A DNA stretch of 5,115 nt from a bacterium (GCA_021817185.1 JAKAVU010000170.1:1-5115), one strand, 5' to 3'; shown: positions 1 through 5,115, counted from the stretch's first letter. Numbers and translations: made by a program. The notes: generated by a model from the letters alone, not told the origin.

Positions 1-119
1 GCGCGCAGCCCGGCCCGGGCCAGGTCATTGACCGCCTGGCTGAGACCGAGGCCGTGCCGCCGACGCAGCTCTGCCACCGCCGCCGCGACGTCGCTGTCCA
101 GGGTGACCGTCGTCCGCAT
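1..119 (-). CDS. VapB-type ribbon-helix-helix antitoxin, N-terminal part (runs off left edge)
   Basis: The 39 visible residues begin MRTTVTLDSDVAAAVAELRR and continue through HGLGLSQAVNDLARAGLR. This is the usual pattern of VapB-like antitoxins: an N-terminal beta strand that pairs in the dimer and contacts DNA, then two helices of a ribbon-helix-helix fold. Such proteins neutralise a VapC PIN-domain RNase and repress their own operon; this is family knowledge. The start is the ATG whose complement lies at 117-119. No Shine-Dalgarno is seen, but a -10 element sits where a leaderless transcript would begin on this ATG, which supports the start. The C-terminal toxin-binding part and any toxin gene are beyond the left edge, so the partner cannot be verified. 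A general antitoxin-like RHH regulator without a toxin remains possible. Confidence 0.8.
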   Translation of the reverse strand, partial: MRTTVTLDSDVAAAVAELRRRHGLGLSQAVNDLARAGLR

Positions 120-125
120 GCGCCT

Positions 126-131
126 AGGTTA
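126..131 (-). promoter_or_regulatory. -10 box for a leaderless antitoxin transcript
   Basis: Read on the minus strand, TAACCT matches the TANNNT -10 pattern and ends six bases before the ATG at 119-117. Transcription would therefore start at or next to the A of the start codon, giving an mRNA without a 5' leader. No good TTGACA-like -35 is visible at the right distance; the inverted repeat occupies that area instead. Confidence 0.45.
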
Positions 132-166
132 GCATTGTGATGCATCCGATCACGCATCACGATGCT
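131..166. promoter_or_regulatory. Inverted-repeat operator upstream of the vapB-type antitoxin
   Basis: AGCATTGTGATGC at 131-143 and GCATCACGATGCT at 154-166 are reverse complements at 12 of 13 positions, separated by 10 bp. The left arm touches the -10 box of the minus-strand antitoxin gene, so a bound RHH dimer pair would block RNA polymerase. This fits the known autorepression of VapB-family operons. That the antitoxin here binds this site is an inference. Confidence 0.6.
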
Positions 167-544
167 GGGGCCGTCCCAGCGCCGCCGCCCCCGCTCACTC
201 CAGGGGCCGGTCGGTCCGAAGACCTTTGGCCACGGCCACCGGCAAGAGGGAGGCGAAGTGGCCCGGGGCGGTGAAGAGGGGCGGGTGGCCCAGCGGCTCC
301 GCCACCGAGCACCGGCAGGACCCTGGATGTCAGCAAGCGGGCCGCGGGGTACCCAGTGGTGTCGAGACCTGGAGCGTGGAATGGGTCGGCACGGCAAGTA
401 GCGAGTGCGTGGGCCAATCCAGGCTCAGAAGGCGTGAGGGCCCCAGCCACCAAGGTGGCGCAGCCTCCCATGACGGCGATGGAGGCCCTCAGCACGTTCC
501 AGGCCGGGAAGGACCACTCTCCGCGACCTTCCGTGACTGCATTC

Positions 545-568
545 AGGAGGAACCGTCTCAGCCCTCCT
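545..568. repeat. Inverted repeat, possible stem-loop
   Basis: AGGAGG at 545-550 is the exact reverse complement of CCTCCT at 563-568, with a 12-nt loop. It lies 12 bp left of a longer inverted repeat. No T-run follows, so it is not a standard terminator. Confidence 0.35.
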
Positions 569-580
569 CGATGCCTCGGT

Positions 581-610
581 CCCGTGCCTGCAGGGGAGGA
601 GTGGCACGGG
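581..610. repeat. Perfect 8-bp inverted repeat, possible stem-loop
   Basis: CCCGTGCC at 581-588 and GGCACGGG at 603-610 are exact reverse complements around a 14-nt loop. In RNA this would be a strong GC-rich hairpin. It sits just upstream of the putative fitA-type promoter region and lacks a following T-tract, so intrinsic termination is unlikely. Its role is unknown. Confidence 0.45.
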
Positions 611-628
611 CTGATCTTCAAGCGACGC

Positions 629-634
629 TAGCAT
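629..634 (+). promoter_or_regulatory. Weak -10 candidate for the fitA-type antitoxin
   Basis: TAGCAT fits TANNNT and would give a transcript start roughly 25-30 bases before the ATG at 669. No convincing -35 hexamer is seen, so this is only a candidate. Confidence 0.25.
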
Positions 635-656
635 CGACAGCGTTGGCGCCGGTTCC

Positions 657-686
657 GGGAGGTGGTCAATGTCAACCCTGACCACC
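657..686 (+). promoter_or_regulatory. Ribosome binding site and start codon of the antitoxin gene enclosed by an inverted repeat
   Basis: The purine-rich GGGAGGTGG at 657-665 is a good Shine-Dalgarno sequence for the ATG at 669. GGTGGTCA at 661-668 and TGACCACC at 679-686 are perfect reverse complements, so the ATG begins the 10-nt loop. In RNA this hairpin would hide part of the ribosome site; in DNA it could be an operator for the RHH antitoxin. The sequence does not say which. Confidence 0.55.
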
Positions 687-911
687 CGCAAGCTTGACGA
701 CGACACCAAGGAGCGGCTCCGGATCAGGGCAGCGCAGCACGGAAGGTCGATGGAGGCCGAGGCTCGGGAAATCCTGCGTGGGTCGCTGGCGCCGGCGCAG
801 ACGCGCGGTGTCGGCAGTCGAATCCACCAGCGGCTGGCCGGTCTGGGCCTTGACGAGATCAAGCTCCCGCCCCGGACCGAGCTGACGCGCCCGGTTGACT
901 TCGAAGGATGA
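669..911 (+). CDS. FitA-type ribbon-helix-helix antitoxin
   Basis: The 80-residue product matches the FitA/StbC-like antitoxin pattern and its usual length. Residues 1-10 (MSTLTTRKLD) form the DNA-contacting beta strand. The stretch to residue 39 contains KERLRIRAAQHGRSMEAEAREIL, written here as separate helices around the typical HGRSMEAE turn. The C-terminal part, ending PPRTELTRPVDFEG, is where this family binds the toxin. FitA antitoxins bind and inhibit a FitB PIN-domain RNase, and the complex represses the operon; that is family knowledge. The start is supported by a strong Shine-Dalgarno sequence. The stop overlaps the toxin start (ATGA at 908-911), implying coupled translation. The reading frame is intact although the toxin is broken, so this is probably a solitary antitoxin that may still repress its own promoter or counter related toxins. 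Confidence 0.88.
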   Translation: MSTLTTRKLDDDTKERLRIRAAQHGRSMEAEAREILRGSLAPAQTRGVGSRIHQRLAGLGLDEIKLPPRTELTRPVDFEG

Positions 912-1359
912 TCATCCTGGACACCAGGGTGATCTCGGAACTGGCGCCCCGGGCCCCCGACCAGCAGGTTCTGGCCTGGGTGGATGCCCAGGATGACGTG
1001 GCGGCGACCGCCATGACGCTCGCCGAGTTGCTCCACGAAGTCGCCGGGCTGCCCGACGGGGCGCGCAGGTCTCAGCTCGCCGAGGGCATCCGAGCGATCA
1101 TCGACGATGAGCTGGGGGGATAGGCGATCGCCTTTGCCCGCACTGCGGCCGCGCACTACGCCGACAGCGTGGCCGCTCGCTCCCGCCAGGGCCGTCCGTG
1201 GGCATCGCCGACGGGCAGATCGCGGCGACCTGCCGGGCCCGGGGCGCCACGCTGGCGACCCGCAATGTGCGCGACTTCGAGGAAGTCGGGATCTTGGTGG
1301 TCGATCCCTGGAGCTCCCGGATCGGCTCCGAAGGCCAGCCGCCACCAGCGGGGTTGTGA
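908..1359 (+). pseudogene. FitB/VapC-like PIN-domain toxin, broken by a stop and a frameshift
   Basis: FitB/VapC toxins are small PIN-fold RNases whose acidic residues hold metal ions for RNA cleavage. Reading from ATG 908 gives 71 residues (MIILDTRVISELAP at the start, TLAELLHEVAGLPDG near residues 37-51) and then TAG at 1121-1123. The same frame continues recognisably after the stop (AIAFARTAAAHYADSVAARS) up to GRP at 1190-1198. There one base is missing: the frame starting GTG at 1198 resumes as VGIADGQIAAT and then LATRNVRDFEEVGILVVDPW, ending at TGA 1357-1359. Rejoined, the protein would be about 150 residues, close to family size. The acidic positions survive (D5, E40, and the D of IADG and of VRDF), but LDTN is LDTR and the usual FD is FA. 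The first 71 residues alone lack half the active site, so no active toxin is expected unless the lesions are sequencing errors. Confidence 0.85.
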
Positions 1360-1727
1360 CACCGGGTCGGGGAGGGCCTGCCCGGAGAGGGGGCATGGTC
1401 CCAGGCCGTCGTTCGGCGCCGGTTCCGATAGTGGGCAACCGGCGGGGCTGTCTGTGGTGGCGGGGGCGCCGGGTGGATCAGCGCTCGGCCCAGATGCTGG
1501 CGATGGGGAGATCCAACAGCCGCCGACCCAGGGTGTGTTGGCTGGGGCTGGTAGGCCGAACCGCGCCCCGGCCAGGAAACGAACCTCGAGACGGTCACGC
1601 ATCCCGGCCAGCTCTGGGGTTCGTCCCCGCATCTTGTTGGTCCGTCGTCTCGGGTCAACTCCACTGTCGAACCCACGGCACTTTGCGCCCGCCAACGCCA
1701 GGACGAGATCCGTGCTGAGGGACGGGG
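1360..1727. other. Intergenic stretch without an identifiable gene
   Basis: Between the broken toxin and the convergent AlbA_2 gene I see no protein with family features and no terminator with a T-tract. It contains a copy of a short repeat (1410-1427) also found left of the fitA-type gene, a small GGGG/CCCC hairpin at 1616-1628, and the inverted pair ACGAACC 1579-1585 and GGTTCGT 1618-1624. The GGTTCG motifs recall a tRNA T-arm, but no cloverleaf can be folded. Confidence 0.45.
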
Positions 1728-3212
1728 TCAGGCACCAGGTCGCCGGGAAGTAGACGGCGGGTTCGCCGATCCTGCCCGGCGGCGCTCCCCGGGTCGGCTC
1801 GGGGCCAAAGTCCAGTAGGCTCGCGGGTCGTTGCGGCTGTGGCCGACCCAGCTGATCATCCTGGCCCGCTCCAGGTGTCGCAGCTGTCGGAGCACCACCG
1901 GCCGCGACACGCCAGAGGCTTCCACCAGCTCCCCGGTCCCCGCTCGTCCGGCCTCGCGCACAAGCCGAAGCAGATCCCGGGCGCCAGGCGGGAGCCGCGC
2001 CTCCAACGCCACATCGACTGGGGTTGCCGATAAGGTCAGCTGCACGCTTCCGGCCGTTTGTCGGTAAGAGGGATCGGACAAACCCGCCAGGCGCATCTCC
2101 TCCACCATTCGCCGGATACCCTCGCCAAGCTCCTGCCCGAAGTTCAGTTCCGAGCAGACCCTGGCGATTCTGGGATTGCGCGCGAAGCGGGTCACCCCCA
2201 GCGGATCGCTGGGGTCAGAAAGGCCGGGAAAACGTCCAGGACTGCTGATCTCCACCCGGTCGTCGAAGAGCTCCACCCGGACGTGGTCTCCGTGCATGCT
2301 GTAGGAGCGGTGGATCACCGCATTGACGAGCCCCTCCAACCAGACCGGCTCGGGGACGATGCCGAGATCGGCGAACCGTCCATCCTGTCCCAGCGCCCGC
2401 CGGGTTGGGATGTGCTTTAGGATGGCGAGCCTGCCCGCCTGGAGTTGCAAGGGGATGGGGCCGGCGATGCGCTCGTCGACCACGAGCTGCTGTCGGCTCC
2501 CGCTCCCTCGCTCGGACCCGCGGTAACGGAGAACCCGTACGCAAGCCTCCGGATACCAGCGCTGAGGATTGCGGGCGAAGAGCAGGAGGGCGGCGGTGGT
2601 GGGCCGTCCCCGCCGCCCGACCCGCAGCCCGCGAGCTATGAGGAGGCGCTCCGGATCGGGATGACCCAGGGCCGCGGCATACGCCTTGAGCAACTGTTGA
2701 TCCAGGTCCGTCAGGGCCGCGCTCGAGACCTCGGTGGTCTCGTAGTTCGCCTGACCCTTTTCGTAGAGCAGCTCCTGGCGCTGGCGAAAGTTGAGCTTCA
2801 GGTTCTGGTCCCCGACGCGCAGGTAGACCTCGTCCTTGCTGGTGGCGTGCACCGAATCCGAGGGCTCGACCTCGATAACCAGTAGGTGGGCGGGGCGTCC
2901 AGATCCACTCCGGCACTCCAGCAGCTCCGGCCGGCTCTTGATGGGTGGCTCCATGAAGGCGGCGACCAGGTGGAGCCACTCGGAGGCCGACCGCTGGAGG
3001 CCGTCGACCCCTTCCACCTCACCACCGAACAGTCCCACGACGACGGTGCCCCCCTCGGCGTTGGCGAATCCAACCAGATCCTCAGCAAGGTCGCGGGGGG
3101 AGATCCGGGCGCTCTTGCGATCGAACCACTGGTCTTCCCGGAGGCCGAGCAGCATCTGGGCACGCTGCGACACCGGGGCACTGAGGGCCTGGGCAACGGG
3201 AACGGTGGGCAT
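1728..3212 (-). CDS. Schlafen-like AlbA_2 domain protein with ATPase-like region and winged helix
   Basis: The 494-residue product has the architecture of COG2865-type putative transcriptional regulators. Residues about 24-140 are an AlbA_2 (divergent AAA, Schlafen-related) domain: the EDQWFDRKSARI stretch, FANAEGGTVVVGL at 49-61 and VYLRVGDQN at 129-137. Residues about 290-400 resemble the HATPase_c_4 region, with LVNAVIHRSY at 295-304, VEISSPG at 320-326 and GQELGEGIRRM at 359-369. Residues about 411-466 form a winged helix (ELVEASGVSRPVVLRQLRHL). The last 25 residues are a low-complexity Arg/Ser/Pro tail. Family members are described as DNA-binding regulators, and Schlafen relatives act on nucleic acids; the biochemical role here is unknown. 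The ATG at 3212-3210 has no Shine-Dalgarno but a -10 box in leaderless position. An operator-like palindrome over that box suggests autoregulation. It is divergent from the HNH gene and convergent with the broken toxin. Confidence 0.87.
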   Translation of the reverse strand: MPTVPVAQALSAPVSQRAQMLLGLREDQWFDRKSARISPRDLAEDLVGFANAEGGTVVVGLFGGEVEGVDGLQRSASEWLHLVAAFMEPPIKSRPELLECRSGSGRPAHLLVIEVEPSDSVHATSKDEVYLRVGDQNLKLNFRQRQELLYEKGQANYETTEVSSAALTDLDQQLLKAYAAALGHPDPERLLIARGLRVGRRGRPTTAALLLFARNPQRWYPEACVRVLRYRGSERGSGSRQQLVVDERIAGPIPLQLQAGRLAILKHIPTRRALGQDGRFADLGIVPEPVWLEGLVNAVIHRSYSMHGDHVRVELFDDRVEISSPGRFPGLSDPSDPLGVTRFARNPRIARVCSELNFGQELGEGIRRMVEEMRLAGLSDPSYRQTAGSVQLTLSATPVDVALEARLPPGARDLLRLVREAGRAGTGELVEASGVSRPVVLRQLRHLERARMISWVGHSRNDPRAYWTLAPSRPGERRRAGSANPPSTSRRPGA

Positions 3213-3218
3213 GGGCTT

Positions 3219-3224
3219 AGTCTA
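3219..3224 (-). promoter_or_regulatory. -10 box for leaderless AlbA_2 transcript
   Basis: On the minus strand TAGACT ends six bases before the ATG at 3212, the same geometry as the -10 box at 126-131. The transcript would start at the AUG. This explains the absence of a Shine-Dalgarno sequence. No clear -35 is visible. Confidence 0.5.
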
Positions 3225-3245
3225 AACTATTTAGAGTAATTAGAC
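3220..3245. promoter_or_regulatory. AT-rich palindromic operator at the AlbA_2 promoter
   Basis: TCTAAA at 3221-3226 and TTTAGA at 3230-3235 form a perfect inverted repeat with a 3-bp centre. A further half-site, TTAGAC at 3240-3245, is the exact reverse complement of GTCTAA at 3220-3225, so three TCTAA-type half-sites occupy 26 bp. The block is strikingly AT-rich for this window and covers the -10 box. A bound regulator would block transcription; the winged-helix protein itself is the obvious candidate, by inference. Confidence 0.6.
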
Positions 3246-3285
3246 AGCTCCAGCTCGCCGCCGGCAGCGTAGCCCGACCGCGCGG

Positions 3286-3462
3286 GTGTCCCTGCACCTG
3301 GAGCCGGTGCTTCTGGCCTCGCCCGCCCGAGTGGTGGTCCCGGTTGGGTTCGTGTCCCGCTTCACCTTCACAGAGCACCTGCACCTGGATGTCTCAGGCC
3401 ACCTCCTGGGTCCCGTCGGGGTGGGGGGGAGGGCGGCCCTGGCCACCCGTACCCCGGGGTAG
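3286..3462 (+). CDS. Doubtful 58-residue reading frame in the divergent gap
   Basis: A GTG-initiated frame of 58 codons starts VSLHLEPVLLASPARVVVPV and ends in TAG at 3460-3462. Most of its third codon positions are G or C, and residues such as RFTFTEHLHLDVSG alternate polar and hydrophobic as in a beta strand. A 12-base repeat (CCTGCACCTGGA at 3291-3302 and 3378-3389) lies in the same frame 29 codons apart. There is no Shine-Dalgarno sequence and I recognise no family. It may be chance in GC-rich DNA, or a fragment of an older gene. Confidence 0.2.
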   Translation: MSLHLEPVLLASPARVVVPVGFVSRFTFTEHLHLDVSGHLLGPVGVGGRAALATRTPG

Positions 3463-3557
3463 CTCCCCTCGCCCGGCCTCGGGGCCGCGTAAGTGGCGGC
3501 GGGCGCGGGTAGCCGAGGTAGTGCGCCGTGGCGCCTCACGAGCGCACAATCCGGCCG

Positions 3558-4484
3558 ATGGATCGAGAGTCCGTCGATCAAAGGGTCCGGGCCGCAGCCT
3601 TCGAGTTCCTGGGGCGGCTCACCCAACTGCTGGGTGAAGCCCTGCCGGCGAGTCAGCTCCGCCAGGGCTTCATGTACGACGGCCGGCGGGTGCCCCTGAT
3701 GGCGCCCCAAGGGATCTTCAAACCCGCGGTACTCGATCTACCGCTCAGTATTACCACCGTGCCAGCGGTCCCCGGCCGGCCCCGGCCGTATTCAGATGAG
3801 ATCGCGAGCAACGGCTTCCTGCTCTACCGGTACCGCGGCACTGACCCCAGTCATCGGGACAACCAGGGACTCCGGGAGGCCATGCGGCGCCAGGTGCCGT
3901 TGGTCTACTTTCTCGGCATTGAGCCCGGACTCTACGTGAGCGAGTGGCCCGTATTCATAACTGGCGACGACCCCGGCCGCCTCACCTTCACTGTTCAGGT
4001 GGACGACCCCCTGACCAGTGATGCGGACCCCGCCCTCGAACTCCCGGACGCGGCTCGACGGGCGTACGTCACGCGCCTGGCGAAGCAGCGCCTGCACCAA
4101 GTTGCCTTCCGGCAGCGCGTCCTGCGCGCATACCGGGAGTCTTGCGCCATGTGCCAGCTACGCCACACCGACCTGCTCGACGCAGCCCACATCTTGCCGG
4201 ACAGCTCCCCAGGTGGGGAGCCGGTCACGTCCAACGGGCTGGCCCTCTGCAAGATCCACCATGCGGCGTTCGACCACAACATCGTGGGAGTGCGCCCTGA
4301 CTTGGTCATCCAGGTGCGCCACGACGTGCTGGATGAGGTAGACGGTCCCATGCTGCGGCACGGGCTCCAGGACCTCCACGGCACGCCGCTTTTGGTGGTG
4401 CCGCGACGGCCCACCGATAGGCCCAACACCGAGTTCCTGAGCCAACGCTACCAGCTATTTCAGGCGCCCCGGTACGCAGCCTAA
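3558..4484 (+). CDS. HNH endonuclease, predicted restriction-type nuclease (COG3440-like)
   Basis: The 308-residue product combines a conserved N-terminal region with a C-terminal HNH nuclease, the layout of predicted restriction endonucleases that cut DNA using one metal ion. The N-terminal half has the family signatures GRRVPLMAPQGIFKPAVLDL, RYRGTDPSHRDN and PLVYFLGIEPGLY; it may recognise DNA or modified bases, but this is inference. The HNH part spans about residues 185-250: CAMC (C196, C199), LLDAAH with the presumed catalytic His at 211, NGLALCKIHHAAFD with N226, C231, H234 and H235. All core residues are present. I chose ATG 3558 because homologous proteins begin about ten residues before the RAAAFEFL stretch. 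A GTG at 3528 with a weak GAGG upstream would add ten residues. No Shine-Dalgarno precedes 3558; CACAAT at 3545-3550 could be a -10 for a leaderless transcript. No DNA methyltransferase lies nearby, so it could be a stand-alone nuclease. Confidence 0.87.
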   Translation: MDRESVDQRVRAAAFEFLGRLTQLLGEALPASQLRQGFMYDGRRVPLMAPQGIFKPAVLDLPLSITTVPAVPGRPRPYSDEIASNGFLLYRYRGTDPSHRDNQGLREAMRRQVPLVYFLGIEPGLYVSEWPVFITGDDPGRLTFTVQVDDPLTSDADPALELPDAARRAYVTRLAKQRLHQVAFRQRVLRAYRESCAMCQLRHTDLLDAAHILPDSSPGGEPVTSNGLALCKIHHAAFDHNIVGVRPDLVIQVRHDVLDEVDGPMLRHGLQDLHGTPLLVVPRRPTDRPNTEFLSQRYQLFQAPRYAA

Positions 4485-4729
4485 CTGGTGCGGGACCTGT
4501 GTTCGGACTTTCATTGGTGTGAGCCCACGACCAGGGTACAGGTCACCTGGACTGACAAACGGGGTCGCCTCGCGCCCCTCGCCTTGTGACGACACGGCGC
4601 GCTTCCAAGCGCCGCACGACGGGCCGAACACCCCCACGGAGTCCTGGAGCCGCCCTTGCAAACGGTGGCCGGGGGCGTCGTAGCATCCCTGAAAGTCGCG
4701 CCCATCCCTTTGAACTCGGAGCACCTCCT
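4485..4729. other. Intergenic gap between HNH and RecB-like genes
   Basis: The gap carries a GC-rich inverted repeat at 4595-4614 (CGGCGC/GCGCCG, 8-nt loop) without a T-tract, which could slow polymerase but is not a proper intrinsic terminator, and then a promoter candidate. The gap length and promoter suggest that the RecB-like gene is transcribed separately from the HNH gene. Confidence 0.4.
4656..4686 (+). promoter_or_regulatory. Promoter candidate for the RecB-like nuclease gene
   Basis: TTGCAA at 4656-4661 resembles the TTGACA -35 box and TAGCAT at 4681-4686 fits the TANNNT -10 box, with a 19-bp spacer, slightly long. The start would be near 4693, leaving a leader of about 37 bases before the GTG at 4730. 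Confidence 0.4.
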
Positions 4730-5115
4730 GTGTACAAGAGCGATGGTCATCTCGTGGTCGGACCGACCGATCTGGTCGACTTCCTGGAGTGCCCGCACCT
4801 CACGGAGCTCTCGCTGCGCGTCCGGGCATCCGACCTGGCACCGTCTCGGGGCGTCGCCGACGAGACCGCAGCTCAGCGCCGTGGGCTCGCCCATGAGCGC
4901 GCCTACCGCCTTTCCCTGGAGGCCAGCGGTCAGACCGTGGTGTCGTTGGACTCAGCGGGAAACCGGGCTGCCCGGGTGGAAGCGACGGTGGCAGCGCTGA
5001 GGGCAGGGCACGAGGTGATCTACCAGGCGGCCTTTTTCGACGACTCTCAACGATCGGTTGCCTGGGTCGGGTACGCCGACTTCCTCCGGCGAGTCCAGAC
5101 TCCTAGCTCCCTCGG
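4730..5115 (+). CDS. TM0106-family RecB-like nuclease, N-terminal part (runs off right edge)
   Basis: A frame open to the window end gives 128 residues starting at GTG 4730 (read as Met), VYKSDGHLVVGPTDLVDFLE. It has the N-terminal signatures of TM0106-family RecB-like putative nucleases: PTDLVDFLECPHLTELSL (12-29), the GLAHE motif with H55, VIYQAAFFDD (96-105) and WVGYADFL with a GxxD aspartate at D117. In RecB/Cas4-type nucleases the His and Asp bind metal; the following ExK motif and the rest lie beyond the edge. C21 may be an iron-sulfur ligand as in related enzymes, which is an inference. GGAG at 4718-4721, eight bases upstream, supports the GTG start. Function is thought to be DNA processing; some relatives carry a helicase domain, which cannot be checked here. 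The frame in +1 register from 4656 is a shadow. Confidence 0.8.
   Translation, partial: MYKSDGHLVVGPTDLVDFLECPHLTELSLRVRASDLAPSRGVADETAAQRRGLAHERAYRLSLEASGQTVVSLDSAGNRAARVEATVAALRAGHEVIYQAAFFDDSQRSVAWVGYADFLRRVQTPSSL

Larger units (their letters stand above)
167..668. other. Long intergenic stretch without a convincing gene
   Basis: About 500 bp separate the divergent antitoxin genes. Several long open frames cross it on both strands, but none has a recognisable domain or a consistent reading frame advantage, and long frames arise easily in DNA this rich in G and C. What it does hold is two nearby inverted repeats at 545-568 and 581-610, a short one at 446-459 (GCCACC/GGTGGC), and another at 463-486 (GCCTCC/GGAGGC). 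A decayed gene or mobile-element remnant is possible, but I could not identify one. Confidence 0.5.

Noticed and set aside
670..675. TTGACA on the minus strand as a promoter -35
   Set aside because: No -10 box lies at the right distance on that strand; the sequence is explained by the coding start of the antitoxin gene.
157..681. Overlapping open frames on both strands between the two antitoxin genes
   Set aside because: None has a recognisable domain, several contradict each other, and one runs into the fitA-type start in another frame. A decayed element cannot be excluded, but I could not name one.
1121..1123. Programmed stop readthrough in the toxin
   Set aside because: A separate one-base deletion lies downstream, so readthrough alone would not give a PIN domain; gene decay is simpler.
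425..1438. Long minus-strand open frame (337 codons) opposite the FitAB locus
   Set aside because: It is antisense to the clearly homologous antitoxin and toxin, is rich in Arg, Pro and Gly and shows no family motif; long antisense frames are expected in GC-rich DNA.
1565..1640. Possible tRNA remnant, because of GGTTCG motifs
   Set aside because: No acceptor, D or anticodon stems can be paired; the T-arm-like pieces have the wrong stem or loop size.
2215..2979. 254-codon minus-strand frame inside the AlbA_2 gene
   Set aside because: It is a different frame of the same strand within a gene with good domain matches, and its product is low-complexity Arg/Gly/Pro.
4595..4614. Intrinsic terminator after the HNH gene
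   Set aside because: The 6-bp GC stem is real but no T-tract follows and it lies over 100 bp past the stop.
4656..5000. Plus-strand 114-codon frame near the right edge
   Set aside because: It is out of register with the TM0106-family reading frame that begins at 4730 and has no family features.

Overview
This is a GC-rich window of accessory DNA. It probably comes from an actinobacterium or a similar high-GC lineage. The reasons are the strong G/C preference at third codon positions, two promoters whose -10 box places the transcript start on the AUG (leaderless mRNAs, common in Actinobacteria), a VapB-type and a FitA-type antitoxin, and a RecB-like nuclease of the TM0106 family. The species cannot be named from the sequence.

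Left part (1-1359): two type II toxin-antitoxin loci. A ribbon-helix-helix VapB-type antitoxin runs off the left edge on the minus strand; any partner toxin would lie outside the window. Upstream of it is a 13-bp inverted-repeat operator and a leaderless-type promoter. After about 500 bp without a convincing gene, but with two inverted repeats able to form hairpins, comes a FitA-type antitoxin on the plus strand. It overlaps its FitB/VapC PIN-domain toxin by ATGA. The toxin is broken twice, by an in-frame amber stop and by a later one-base deletion, while the antitoxin is intact. A perfect inverted repeat encloses the antitoxin's ribosome binding site and start codon.

Middle (1360-3557): about 370 bp show no gene. 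A complete minus-strand gene follows for a 494-residue Schlafen-like AlbA_2 protein with a GHKL-like ATPase-type region and a C-terminal winged helix. An AT-rich operator-like palindrome covers its promoter. The 345-bp divergent gap beyond it holds one doubtful small reading frame.

Right part (3558-5115): a plus-strand HNH endonuclease of the predicted-restriction-endonuclease type (COG3440-like), a 245-bp gap with a promoter candidate, and the first 128 codons of a TM0106-family RecB-like nuclease that runs off the right edge and ends in no listed stop.

Taken together, this looks like a small island of stability, regulatory and nuclease genes. The divergent AlbA_2 and HNH pair, possibly with the RecB-like nuclease, is a candidate defence neighbourhood. 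That link rests on gene order and family membership only. No tRNA, rRNA, CRISPR array or transposase was found.
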